Part shown: positions 11,273 through 34,112 of the stretch, piece by piece | Numbering within the stretch: position 1 is the first letter of the stretch | Layout: each line of letters opens with the position of its first letter | Assembly (NCBI RefSeq): GCF_964340395.1 | Contig: NC_135568.1 | Span: forward strand, 1,036,001-1,100,000 | Reading direction: 5' to 3' | Source: Glandiceps talaboti | Taxonomy: Eukaryota; Hemichordata; Enteropneusta; Spengelidae | Length of the DNA: 64,000 nt | The notes under the pieces: generated by a model | Database searches by the model: none | Told to the model about the DNA's origin: nothing | The model's input: the letters and a program-made list of their open reading frames with translations, nothing else | Program-made: the position numbers and the translations under genes

Positions 11273-11705
11273 TTATGAATCAGATGGTAGGTGTGATATT
11301 TGATGTTATATGCCATGTAGCACCTATCTACTGGTAGCGACATAGCTGTGGTGTTGTACTGGGATCTTCTCACATAGCATTGAATGCATTGAAACTGCAA
11401 GCAGGAAAATAACAGGAAAGAATCGAATTACCACCTTTTGTGCAATCTCGCCCAGATCATTGACACAAGTAACACACAATGTCATACAGATAAAAAATAT
11501 CATGGATCTTTTTTTCGGAAGGGGAATGCAAATTTGTGAATAGAACTAACATGGCATGGTCGAAAAACATTATATACAAGATACAATAAAACTGTATTGT
11601 CTCTCGTAAGGGGATTATGGCAATGGTGTTCACATTAAATACTTACATATAAAGAAATGTAAAAGTATACATAGGATTAATATTTTAAAAACAAATAACA
11701 ATCCA
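11273..11705. other. No feature recognised
   Basis: Unique-looking sequence between two tandem arrays; no exon or element recognised. Confidence 0.4.
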
Positions 11706-12791
11706 CAAAACTCTAAAATACACAGTTATAATGCATACAGTATAAACTCTAAAATACACAGTTATAATGCATACAGTATCAACTCTAAAATACACAGTTA
11801 TAATGCATACAGTATAAACTCTAAAATACACAGTTATAATGCATACAGTATCAACTCTAAAATACACAGTTATAATGCATACAGTATCAACTCTAAAATA
11901 CACAGTTATGATGCATACAGTATAAACTCTAAAATACACAGTTATAATGCATACAGTATAAACTCTAAAATACACAGTTATAATGCATACAGTATAAACT
12001 CTAAAATACACAGTTATAATGCATACAGTATAAACTCTAAAATACACAGTTATAATGCATACAGTATAAACTCTAAAATACACAGTTATAATGCATACAG
12101 TATAAACTCTAAAATACACAGTTATGATGCATACAGTATCAACTCTAAAATACACAGTTATAATGCATACAGTATAAACTCTAAAATACACAGTTATAAT
12201 GCATACAGTATCAACTCTAAAATACACAGTTATAATGCATACAGTATAAACTCTAAAATACACAGTTATAATGCATACAGTATCAACTCTAAAATACACA
12301 GTTATAATGCATACAGTATCAACTCTAAAATACACAGTTATGATGCATACAGTATAAACTCTAAAATACACAGTTATAATGCATACAGTATAAACTCTAA
12401 AATACACAGTTATAATGCATACAGTATAAACTCTAAAATACACAGTTATAATGCATACAGTATAAACTCTAAAATACACAGTTATAATGCATACAGTATA
12501 AACTCTAAAATACACAGTTATAATGCATACAGTATAAACTCTAAAATACACAGTTATGATGCATACAGTATAAACTCTAAAATACACAGTTATAATGCAT
12601 ACAGTATAAACTCTAAAATACACAGTTATAATGCATACAGTATAAACTCTAAAATACACAGTTATAATGCATACAGTATAAACTCTAAAATACACAGTTA
12701 TAATGCATACAGTATAAACTCTAAAATACACAGTTATAATGCATACAGTATAAACTCTAAAATACACAGTTATAATGCATACAGTATAAAC
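11706..12791. repeat. 36-bp minisatellite, 30 copies with higher-order structure
   Basis: Thirty almost identical 36-bp units (ACTCTAAAATACACAGTTAT[A/G]..., then GCATACAGTAT[A/C]A). Only two positions vary. Numbering units 1-30 from the left, the G variant is in units 6, 12, 18 and 24. The C variant is in units 2, 4, 5, 12, 14, 16 and 17. Units 1-11 therefore match 13-23 exactly. The minus strand stays open as a 12-residue repeat because 36 is divisible by three; there is no other sign of coding. Confidence 0.95.
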
Positions 12792-13577
12792 TTTGAAGAC
12801 AAAAGAGTGCCACTGAAATCTGATAAAAATTGCATTTCTGAAAACTACAAAGATGCATAAAATGAATGACCAATGTTTCTAATTGGAGTGGATTTTATAA
12901 TACAAGTTATACCAATTTGACTCAGTGTACATGGTCTACACACCACTTTAAGTGTACATGCTGCTGTAGTCACGATATGCATAGATCAATGTGACATGTT
13001 TATAACTAATAATGATACATTCCTCATGATAGGGGTCATAGCGTGACAACTACCACTAAGCTTTGTCAGCCATTGTGTTCGCACACCTAAACGTAGTCAA
13101 AACTTTGGATAAAACGGACGAGGGATTTGTTATCAAACGAAGATAAAATATTACAGACGAGAGCGTCAGTCTGAGGTACGTAAGAAGTAGTGGGCGACCC
13201 AGTTCGGTCGGACCCCGTCAGATCACCCTGTGTTGGCGACATACACACACACACACAATGAACCCGGATATGTCGCAATGATCCCGGATATATCATATAT
13301 TAGAAGTTATAAAATGTCACTACAGGTTGTTTTTCTTTTTGTTTATGTTTTTTCTTTATTAAAGTACAAATTATTCTTTGTCAATTTCTATGACTTTGTC
13401 AGCCTTTAGATATATACATTATGAGATATGGCATCATATACGTGTATACATGACATTGAAATGTCAAAGTTGCTCAACCCAATAATTAACAACAACAGCA
13501 AAGATATCATTGTGCACACACCTACATTTGTACCCATATATCTAGTTACATACTTACACACCACCCAACAACACATA
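12792..13577. other. No feature recognised
   Basis: AT-rich sequence with a short (CA)n run near 13242-13256. No exon or element recognised. Confidence 0.4.
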
Positions 13578-13795
13578 CATACATATACATACATACATAC
13601 ATACATACATACATACATACATACATACATACATACATACATACATACATACATACATACATACATACATACATACACACATACACACATACACACATAC
13701 ACACATACATACATACATACATACATACATACATACATACATACATACATACATACATACATACATACATACATACATACATACATACATACGCA
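13578..13795. repeat. (CATA)n microsatellite
   Basis: About 54 ACATACAT tetranucleotide repeats with a CACA-interrupted stretch at about 13676-13704. Confidence 0.97.
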
Positions 13796-14189
13796 CACAT
13801 GAGAAAAATTTCAATTACATTATAAAGCGTTAAATGAATTTTTTATCACGTCATGGGGGGGGGGATATATTCATGACTTTTCCATTTTCATCTCATGACC
13901 GGATTTCGACAAACAAATTTGAACAGCCAATCACCATGAATGGATGCTGTTGAATATGTAACGAGTTCTTGGAAGGAGACACGATAATAACAGTGTACAA
14001 CAAGATGGAGTTATACGTGACGTCACTGCTGTTAAAATGAAACTTTTCAAAACAACACTGAGACGTTCCTAGTACCGAAAACTTTATTTTTACTTTGATT
14101 CCATTTCAATTCAATTTCTACCCAACGATGTACTTGATCGCTGAGACATTCGATTTAAGGTCGCAAGAATGTTTTGATTGCCAGTGTTA

Positions 14190-14260
14190 GATCACGTGAT
14201 TGCTTAACATATAAATATCCAAAACGGGGATTCCCCTCTTGGTAACATTTCAGGTATTAA
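14190..14260 (+). promoter_or_regulatory. Candidate core promoter of the macro-PARP gene (TATA and kappaB motifs)
   Basis: A TATAAATA box lies at 14210-14217. A perfect kappaB-type palindrome GGGGATTCCCC lies at 14226-14236, and an E-box CACGTG at about 14193-14198. A start site around 14240-14255 would give a non-coding exon ending at a TAAG|GTAACA donor (14354/14355), joined to the coding exon whose acceptor is at 15283. The motifs are seen directly; the transcription start and NF-kappaB-type regulation are inferred. Confidence 0.45.
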
Positions 14261-14354
14261 GATTACGTGTTTGGTGGAAACGACTGTCAAATTCATGAAT
14301 TTTGAGGACTGTAATGCTTCTTGATTGTTGTCGATAAAAGCCTGGCAATGTAAG
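14250..14354 (+). other. Predicted non-coding first exon of the macro-PARP gene
   Basis: Bounded upstream by the TATA/kappaB cluster and downstream by the donor TAAG|GTAACA. It has no long ORF. It is needed because exon 2 begins at an acceptor (TTTACAG, 15277-15283) 41 bp before the start codon. Confidence 0.35.
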
Positions 14355-15283
14355 GTAACACAAATCTTATTTATATATGAAAGTTCAGGGTTAAAATTTA
14401 CATATATAAGTGATTGGGTAGGTGGGTGGTGGTGGTGTTGTGTTATACCTATCTAGTGTTGTACATAGGCTTAATTTTGGTCGGTCAAAATAGCAGTCGA
14501 TGTGCCTAGGCCTGATAGACACCATAATTCAACATACGACATACCCGGACCATACATAACAAGATTGCCATGACATAGCAAGACAGGGAAGAAAGCCTCA
14601 AATGCTTATACATATATAATCTTTTGCAGTTTTCGGTTCCGTCTAATTAGTCAATTACGATATCGAAAGTTTCATCGAGTGCACGATGTGTCCTCTTGTT
14701 CCTTTGATTTGGTGCCCGGGGGTGGGGCATTAATTGGGTATACGTATACGTGCCGCCCTTTGGGGTAGGGTTTTTTGCCCTTTGGTCTAAAATGGGTACT
14801 GTCATTTTAGAGCTAATTAGTCTAAAATGGGGTCCCCATTTTCACATTTGTTGGGTCTAGTCTAAAATGGGGTATTGGTTTTGGGTCAAAATCGGTCTAA
14901 AATGGGGTCTGGGGTTGACAGCATTGGCCACACACCCCTACCAGATCTGACCAGTGGTACCCCCCCCCCCCGGGGATTTGGTGTTGAGTGAATAGCAATC
15001 CTTGGTTCACATTGTCACTCTTTCTTTGCATGTCTTGATATTCATCTTTCATGTTTCTTTCCTTTGGTCGCTAATTCAACGGATTCTTAATTCAACAGGT
15101 TCTTAATTCAACAGGTGGTTCTTTCACGTCATTCTTGTTGATATCGCTGTATACAATATTCAAAATCAAACCTGGCCATGAATTCATAACGATGACATAA
15201 AATAAAGCACAGCAATAGTAAATTTGTATTGTGTCGGATAAGATGATAACACGTTACGTATTAAGAAACAACTTTCTTTACAG
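14355..15283 (+). other. Predicted first intron, with TCTAAAATGGGGT repeat
   Basis: Contains four loose copies of a TCTAAAATGGGGT motif between about 14787 and 14905, and a C-run near 14960. No exon was recognised in it. Confidence 0.4.
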
Positions 15284-15324
15284 AGGAACCCACAAGTAGA
15301 TCACTGCCTACCATTTCATCTACA

Positions 15325-26198
<10,874 letters not shown>

Positions 26199-26210
26199 TC
26201 TGCTGTGTTA

Positions 26211-26216
26211 AATAAA
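26211..26216 (+). terminator. Poly(A) signal of the macro-PARP gene
   Basis: AATAAA 13 bases after the TGA stop codon. If used, the 3' UTR is only about 30-40 bases and the transcript would end at the edge of the adjacent 30-bp minisatellite. Confidence 0.6.
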
Positions 26217-26221
26217 CCATA

Positions 26222-26850
26222 CAACCTGTGTTGCTATGTTAACAAGTCATATAACCTGTGATGCTATGTTAACAAGTCACATGACCTGTGATGCTATGTT
26301 AACAAGTCATATGACCTATGTTGCTATGTTAACAAGTCATATGACCTGTGTTGCTATGTTAACAAGTCACATGACCTGTGATGCTATGTTAACAAGTCAT
26401 ATGACCTATGTTGCTATGTTAACAAGTCATATGACCTGTGATGCTATGTTAACAAGTTACATGACCTATGTTGCTATGTTAATAAGTCATATGACCTGTG
26501 TTGCTATGTTAACAAGTCATATGACATGTTTTGCTATGTTAACAAGTTATATGACCTGTGTTGCTATGTTAACAAGTTATATGACCTGTGTTGCTATGTT
26601 AACAAGTCATATGACCTGTGTTGCTATGTTAACAAGTCATCTGACCTGCGTTGTTAAGTTAACAAGTCACATGACTTGTGTTGCTATGTTAACAAGTCAT
26701 CTGACCTGCGTTGTTAAGTTAACAAGTCATATGACCTGTGTTGCTATGTTAACAAGTCATATGACATGTTTTGCTATGTTAACATTACAAGTTATATGAC
26801 CTGTGTTGCTATGTTAACAAGTCATATGACCTCTGTTGTCTTGTTAACAC
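26222..26850. repeat. 30-bp minisatellite, about 21 copies, abutting the PARP 3' end
   Basis: Units of TGTTGCTATGTTAACAAGTC followed by ATATGACCTG, with small substitutions. Each unit contains the near-palindrome AAGTCATATGACCT, that is TGACCT/AGGTCA-like half sites in inverted orientation, and GTTAAC. The plus strand stays open because 30 is divisible by three. Confidence 0.95.
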
Positions 26851-28034
26851 GTCATCTTTGCAAACATATGTACATACCCACCATGTATAGTTGTCAGCAA
26901 CTTTCAGAATATCGAGTTCAATTACTTGGTGAGAAATCTGTCACCATCATGTACACCCTTTTGTCATTTCAAATATTGTCCTTATCCAATGATCGAGATT
27001 GACCACATTTGAACAGGTTCAATATTCCATTAAGTTATAGTTGGATAGCAAAAAACAAAGATCAAGTTGAATCATTGTATCCTAAGAATGATGGATATTT
27101 GATCTTTTTTATAAAGTTTAATTGAAATTATGACTTTAAAAGGGCAAGGGGATACGAAAAAGACATAGAACATATGTTAGTATTTTTCCATTCCGTCCGA
27201 ATCAATAACTTAGCACAAAAATCATGAATCACAAGTCAGTACTTATTGTGTGTGTGTATGTATGTATGTATGTATGTATGTATGTATGTATGTATGTATG
27301 TATGTATGTATGTATGTGTGTATGTATGCATGTGTGTATGTATGTATGTATGTATGTATGTATGTATGTATGTATGTATGTATGTATGTACATGTTGGGG
27401 ATTTTATGTTGTGTATAGCAATTCATTGAGTAAGAGAGAAGGACTTTGTCTGTTTACACATTGTTTTACAAGTAGAAAAACTTACATTTTCATGAAAGTC
27501 TCAATCAATGTTTTATCCATGTGGCCGATGGAAATGTGTTTTCCTTTTATGACACCACATATCTTCAAGAATTGTATTTGATTTTGTTTGTAGTCATATT
27601 GAACACATATTGCCTGGCCATGAGGGCTATAGCACCCGTTTATTACACCCAAGGGACTGTGAGTTACCAGAATCACATGCTATTTCCCGAGGCCAAAGGC
27701 CAAGAAAAGTATATTATATTATAATTACAGATAACCAGGGTAGAATGTATAGCTGGCTTATATATCATAAATCATTGTTTCATAAAGAAATTCCTGTGAA
27801 TTATTTTTATTTTATTTTATTTTATTTTATTTTATATTCTTCACCTCAAAAGCATGTGTACTTAAACTTTGAAATATAATAGATTCATTCGCATTCAAGC
27901 AGCATATAACACAAATGAACTGTTATTCCGTGGTACTTGTATGTTATAATTGTACTCAGTTTTATTTGGGGTTTATTAACATGATGACAGCTTATTTTCA
28001 TAAATATTACAGTAAATCATGTATTAAACATTCT
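26851..28034. other. Non-coding stretch with TATG microsatellite
   Basis: (TATG)n at about 27248-27393 and (TTTTA)n at about 27806-27835. No exon recognised. Confidence 0.5.
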
Positions 28035-28142
28035 TGCAAACCAGAGCACATATTATTTCGTTTGAAGTAACAACAAATGTACCTCTCACTGAGTCTCAGC
28101 GGTGCGTCTTGGATGGTGCCGTAAAAGAGGCTGTAGTTTACG
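28035..28142. mobile_element. MITE-like element, copy 1
   Basis: Starts TGCAAACCAGAG and ends GGTGCCGTAAAAGAGGCTGT followed by AGTTTACG. The ends are imperfect inverted repeats of each other. The same terminal sequences occur at 30022-30121. Confidence 0.5.
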
Positions 28143-28680
28143 ACGATGGTATTAAATCATTATAAATATACTAGAAATTATGTGCTGTTTCATTCAATGG
28201 TCAAGAGATCTACAACACATATACTTAAAGTTTGCTAATTTATTGAGGAAGCTGGAAAACGAACGTTTTTATTGTCTCACCTCGTCCTTCAACACCAGAT
28301 GGCGATGTCATAGATATATCAATGCATAATGTACTATTATTACAAGAAGGACAGGTAGGAAAGATATTTTTTTATCTTCGGATCTGTTCAAATGTTCTCT
28401 TCATATTTACAGAGGTCAATAGAGACTTCTCATCGATATAATTGTACTTTCTCTACTATACGCAGAAGACATCGTTTAGAACGCTGTATTCGATAAATTC
28501 CACCATGTTGTTTTGATCACACGAGGCATTGACGTCTTCAAATCTCACTATTTCTTACACGACAAGATATTATGATTTTTGACTGACGTCATCACACACA
28601 CCTGTATGTGGTCACACATTGACCAATCAGGTTTGAGGTTGTGTCCACGAATTAGCAAGTCATTGCGTGCAACAGGTCAG

Positions 28681-28755
28681 TGATTGGCCAATCTATTTTA
28701 ACCATGTTTCACTTCCGGAACACGTGTTTTTGTCATCATATGAGATTTGGTTTGG
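28681..28755 (+). promoter_or_regulatory. Candidate promoter: CCAAT, ETS and E-box motifs
   Basis: ATTGGCCAAT (28683-28692), ACTTCCGG (28711-28718) and CACGTG (28721-28726) are packed within 45 bp, just before an ATG at 28756. These are the CCAAT-box, GABP/ETS and USF/Myc motifs typical of TATA-less housekeeping promoters. Function is inferred. Confidence 0.4.
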
Positions 28756-28814
28756 ATGGAAGGACATGAAGTTGAGGGGAGTATGGCTTTTTCCATGATT
28801 TCAAGAACAGACTG
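28756..28814 (+). CDS. Candidate first coding exon of an unidentified gene
   Basis: ATG opens 19 codons plus two bases (MEGHEVEGSMAFSMISRTD), ending at a strong donor ACTG|GTGAGTG. I found no following exon. The next plus-strand gene, the macrodomain exon at 37487, starts in a different phase, so a direct junction would break the frame. No family recognised. It rests on promoter-like context and donor only. Confidence 0.25.
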
Positions 28815-30021
28815 GTGAGTGAAACTGAATCCCTGTGACTTCTACATTTTTACATCGCCTTCTAAAAAATTTGTTTTCGTTCACAAGTCTTGCTCGGTAG
28901 GCCTCAAAATCCCACGCGATTTCACTGACCACTGAATTATCACTATGATATCGCCACTCAGTAAGTCTAATTATTAGCCATGATCTGTTCTAATTGCACA
29001 TTCTACACCATTCCACGTAGTTATAGAACATATGATATGTCAAGTGTGGTACGTTTTCCAAAATATGTACCGCACTCGCATTTTGTCTGATGGAATTTTC
29101 TCTCCGTTTAGTAACATCTTAATATTGTCAAAACCTACGAAAATTATCAGTAAGTTAGAGACACCGTTTACCACAATTCTGACTGCTGTGTGGGTGTACA
29201 GCAATATCGTATGATTGTCAAATCGAATAATATATTGACCCCACACTGTAGTGTTAAAAAAATATATTTTCGACCCGCAAAAAGCCCTCGAATTTGATCA
29301 CCATAAATTATGTTCTTTGTGGCTCTGGTTTAAGCAAGGCGTAGGCACTGACCTTAATTAACAATTATACAGTTTGATACTAGTTGTAATAGTTGTAACT
29401 TTGTTTTTGTTTTGTTTTAAAGTTAGTTTTTCAGTGCAAAGTTGAGTTGAATGAAATAGGTGATCCTTATAATGTATTACTATTATACGTATGTCTTGAC
29501 TACTTAGTAGTAAAGGAATTCATTGAATCACCCCCACCCTCACTGAGCTGTGGCGGAGTATCTCAGTCACACATACTCATACTTGAGCTGCGGGCAAGTA
29601 TGAGGCAACTATTCCCTACTGAGTGTGTTACATTCTATTTTAAATCATTGATGTGTGAGATTTAACTTTCTTATGTCTTCTTTACTCTTGCAAAATTGAC
29701 ATTTAACCGGTATAACTCACATGTTGCATTCTGTATGATCATACTTTAACTTTAACTACTAGTTTATATCCCTGTGTACGGTATTCTATCCATCGTCAAA
29801 AAATAAATGTTTGGTTCCGGTAACCCGACCCAATCTAGGTTTTTACTGCCAACCCTAAATATTTTTGTAGGTAATTCGAACAAATATTGAAAAATCGAAA
29901 GAAGAGAAATAGTGACATTTGATGACATTATCGTCTTGTGATCAAAACAATATGACAGAATACAGTGTAGCACACAATGTCGTCTGCATATCATATGAAA
30001 AGTGCGAACACATCGCATTAT
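28815..30021. other. No gene recognised
   Basis: AT-rich. A segment near 29800-29850 (TTTGGTTCCGGTAACCCGACC) resembles one near 21180-21215 (TTTCCGACGACCCGACCGACC), probably a dispersed repeat. Confidence 0.4.
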
Positions 30022-30121
30022 CGCAAACCAGAGTTATTATTTATACCACTACATTTCGAAATAAATATAAATGTGGGAGGCTCGATTAAGAACGTTGCCG
30101 TAAAACAGGCCGTGGTTTGCG
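30022..30121. mobile_element. MITE-like element, copy 2
   Basis: Starts CGCAAACCAGAG and ends GTTGCCGTAAAACAGGCCGT followed by GGTTTGCG; the ten terminal bases are inverted repeats. The ends match copy 1 at 28035-28142 while the middle has diverged. No ORF. Confidence 0.5.
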
Positions 30122-31356
30122 ACGATGACACATCGATCAGAAATGTCTTTTGACCTCTTTATATACGTACGTATACATTGTATGACAACCTGAACCAGAC
30201 AAAAAAGAGTCCTACCTACCCACCACGCACCCTGTTTTGAAATTGGGCGTTATCGGAACCACACAAGTGTTTTTGGTTACAAGTAATTGTTGCTAGACTA
30301 CTAGCACTTACGGAATCATTTTCTTAGGAACTATTCTGAGGCTTACCGTCCGACATGCGTTCATGGGCAAAGCATAGGTTAAATCATGTTTACTTTAATA
30401 TGCAAATGCACTCTGAAACTTATTTAAAAAGCACACCAGAGTCGACACAAGTGACATGGAGATGATGAAATACGTATTCGTGTATTCTAAAAACGAAAGG
30501 GATGATTTTCTCAAAACTCGTCGTAGGGGGATAGCAACGCGCGTACTTTTGACTGAGAAACTGAAGAACGTGAAGAAAAGCACAGTCATACTGATAGGTC
30601 ACTGGTGATCGACAATAAATAACAACACAGTGGTCATTGATAATTTCAAAATGTCTTCTTTTTGTCACTTCAATATATTTCTATAACTTTATGTAGAATA
30701 CATAGAGATGAGACAATGACAATCATTGCATCAGTAATAAGTACAGGTTTCGAGGCAAGCTTTCACGTGACAACGTAGATATATCTAAGACTGTGACAAA
30801 GTCATGTCAAATCAGTGTACTAGTGCTCGCTAATAAAATTTAGCTTCGTTCGCACTTCACATAGCTTACAACATGCTGATAAAATACATGGAATTTGTCG
30901 TATGTATACATTTAACAGAGGTCAAAGGTTACATGAGCAGTAAAGATGAATCAGACTATCTTGATCTGGTTAAAGAAATGCACACTCTAAAGTTATCATA
31001 GAACTTAAATCAGAGACTACCGAAATCTATTTTCTTTTAAAATCTGTTCATGAAATATCGGCTAAAATGATTCAAAATAACAAAATTGCCTCCACTTCAT
31101 AGAAAAAAATAGAAGCATCGCTGAACGCCCCAAATTATTCTATTATTTCAAAAGAACCAGAAATATGATTTCGTTTGAGAAAGTTTGGAGAGATTTGGTA
31201 AACTTTGATTTTCAGGGAATTTGTTCACCAACTTAGGCATCTACTACCTTTAATGATTAAAAAGAATATGTGTGTTCTTCTAGAATTGTTTCTCTTTTTG
31301 TCATCATCCAAACTAAGTGTCCAAGGGTCAAGCCCATGTTCAGTGACCTGCTCAGA
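30122..31356. other. Region 3' of the TM2 gene
   Basis: No exon recognised. An ATTAAA poly(A)-type signal on the minus strand (31249-31254) lies about 105 bp past the stop codon of the TM2 gene. Confidence 0.4.
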
Positions 31357-31951
31357 TCAACCCATTTCAACTGGTGGTGCTGAAGGGGCTGCTGACTGTT
31401 GATTATATTCCGTTGCAGTTGGTGCTTCGTAGGAGGTGGGGTATGTACTCTCTTTGGGTGGTGGTGGTACTTGGTATCCTGCTGGAGGGGGTGGAGGAGG
31501 TGGATACGGAGCTTGAACAGCTGGATATCCTGCCTGAGGTGGATAAGGCGGATATTGTCCCCCTTGTGGCGGTGGATACGTACCCTGAGGTGGGGGGTAT
31601 GCAGGTCCTTGTGGATAAGTCACATTTCCGTGTTGGGAATATTGTCCTGGTTGTGTACTTTGATACTGTTGTGGAGGAGAGTCCTGGTATTGATATTTCT
31701 GTGCTGTCCCTCCTGGCATTGGTTGTTGATGTGTTGTCACGACAACGGTGGTTGACATGGTAGTGGTAGAAGGGACGTGACGAAGTCGCAGTTCCTCATT
31801 GACGCTTCCAACAAGACATGGCATTCTGATAATGTCAATCACCCATCCTATACCAAACAATCCTAACGTTAGAGTGTATATGATACCCCAACACGGACGC
31901 TCTAGGTAGTAATGATGCAATCCTGAGAGTGAGAGAGAGAGAGAGTCAGTC

Positions 31952-32010
<59 letters not shown>

Positions 32011-34112
32011 TTAACATGTTACTATATTTATCACTTCTGATATGACGTAGACTTTTCGTACTACTTGGCTTACGGTAAATTATAGGTAACGTTATGTAAG
32101 CCCGAAGTTCTTTTTCTAATGTGAACTTGGTCCTAAAATTTAACTTGTGGTGTTATCTCGTCATTCTGTTTGTTTATAAACACATCCAAAGCCACGATCA
32201 CTATGTAATACCCACCTCAAATTTACAACACCTTGTTGGACTTGACTTATTTGTACGACGCCAAAGTTCATTTGGGGTAAATTCTTTCGTGAATCGTGAA
32301 CATTTCATTTCAAAGATACTCTCTAGGTTTGCATGACATGGGACCCCAAGGCGTGGGATCCCGTAGTGTGTGACCTAAGGCAAAGGTGTGCCCTTTTAAG
32401 TTCAAGAGACATGGAATGTATGGAACCCACTGGAAACATGTATTTGGGTTATCCAAGTAATTCAACAAATTTGTACTAGTTTTAATTTGTATAGCTGTTA
32501 CGTCCATTTTGTTGGTATTCTGAAATAAATAAATTAATCTAATCTAAATTAAGCTAATCTAATCTAATCTAACCCAATCTAATCTTCTATGCTGGTCTAT
32601 TCTACAATTTATAGTCTCACGTATTATCATAAGGACGACGACAAATATGTCGCTATGAATAAATTATTCTAGTTCGAGGATATTACTGTATTAATGTAGT
32701 GAAATATGAAACACTTGATAGGACCTTTTGTCTTTTCATACTCGGGTAGAGAATAAACCATTCCAAAGATTTTAGTACAGTGGTAATATAAATAAGCTGT
32801 AGAAACGTGAGATGTTTTCAACTCTTTTGGACCAAGGACATTTCATCTTAACTTGTTTTATGTTTACCCACTGTAAGATATCTATTTCAACATCAAACAA
32901 GGAATTGGAAGTTAATAAATAATAACCATGTGATGTGTATGTACTAATCGATGTGAACATATCATACATTCCAAACTCTGGACTCGTTGGGAGGTCATGC
33001 AAGGAAAAAAAGGTCACAGTGAGGTCACGACAGATCAGTGTTTGATTACTATTTATCAGTGTGTTTGCAGCTTTACTTCCTTCGTATCATAGTTTTATAC
33101 TTTAGTACATTTCAGAATGGTTTTAATTGAGGGGCAAGTAAATCTTAGTGGATTTCATGAGGCAATACACAAACGGAAATGTAAGTGAAAACTCGTGATC
33201 AGTTGTAGATGGGTGGGTGAATAATGTATGTATGAATGGACAAACAAACAGATGGCCGGCAGGTTGGCAAGCTGGCTGGCTGGCTACTTGAATGGATGAG
33301 TGGACGGACGAACAACCAACCACCATTGATGCATGGATGGGTGGATGGATGGATGGATGGATGGATGGATGGATCGATGGATGGATCGATCGATCGATCG
33401 ATCGATCGATACAAATATTGATACAATTATTGAGTACTGTTATAAATATTCAGTTTCAAATTATTAGACTATCGAGCGATCTGTTCGATGTTTGATTGAA
33501 CGAACGATCGATCTATTTATTGATTGATTAATTAATTAATTAATTAATTAACTAACTAATCGATCGATCGGTCTATATTTGGATATAGTATAGTTGGATG
33601 TACAGGAAATGTATTCCACACTGCAGCATAGGAAAAGAAATACCCACACACGTAGTATCTTCAAATGTATATCTCTAGACTCCACACTAAGTAGAATTTT
33701 ATGAAATGAAATGTACTAGCATGGATTCCAGGCCAGATTTACGATATACCCCTGGCAATATAATAACACTAGTATCTGAGTATATGAACTGTGATAATGG
33801 TGACAGTTTTAAACCAAAACTAACAAAATACCTACCTAGCCATCCATACGGTATAACCAGTATGTACGCATCGTCCAATCGTTTTTGTGGTGGACGATAA
33901 CGACCCTGAACCTGGTCATCTATTTCGTCGTTGATATCGGAGACGAGGCACGGCATTCGTATCATGTCCCACAGCCAGCCCCATCCTAATAAACCCAATG
34001 AAAACAAATAGAGAAGCCCCCATCCAACACGACCAAGATAAAAATGATGGAGTCCTAGCCACCCAAATGGTATTCCGAACAGGTAGGCCACACAAACGTT
34101 TTTATGCGCCAT
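31357..34112 (-). CDS. Double TM2-domain membrane protein with Pro/Tyr/Gln-rich tail, 280 aa, 2 exons
   Basis: Exon 1 is 34112-33836 (start ATG complementary to 34110-34112) and exon 2 is 31922-31357. The donor G|GTAGGT and acceptor CTCAG|GA join in phase 1. Residues 8-57 and 82-130 are two tandem TM2 domains: each has the GWLGLHH(F/Y)YL turn, two hydrophobic helices and a nearly identical end, IRMPCLV. The C-terminal about 140 residues are rich in PP, PPPP, YPP and Q with a [12 protein letters not shown] stretch, a likely cytosolic tail offering SH3/WW ligands. TM2 proteins are small membrane proteins of poorly known function. The intron sits inside GWL|G of repeat 2, with no intron at that site in repeat 1. 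No signal peptide is obvious. Confidence 0.8.
31931..32010. repeat. (GA)n and (CAGA)n microsatellite in TM2 gene intron
   Basis: GAGA then about 16 CAGA repeats, starting 9 bp outside the exon 2 acceptor. On the minus strand it supplies the pyrimidine-rich tract next to that acceptor. Confidence 0.95.
33190..33412. repeat. GGAT/CGAT tetranucleotide mosaic in TM2 gene intron
   Basis: Runs of GGAT (about 33336-33375), CGAT (about 33384-33411, itself palindromic), and TTAA/TTGAT-type repeats further on (33520-33560). Confidence 0.85.

Noticed and set aside
11035-11400. Thr/His-rich ORF
   Set aside because: Produced by the TGG minisatellite on the opposite strand.
11685-12767. 360-codon frame of a 12-residue repeat
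   Set aside because: Translation of the 36-bp minisatellite; base variants are placed by duplication history and there is no start context, domain or splice structure.
26236-26799. 187-codon frame after the PARP gene
   Set aside because: Translation of the 30-bp minisatellite.
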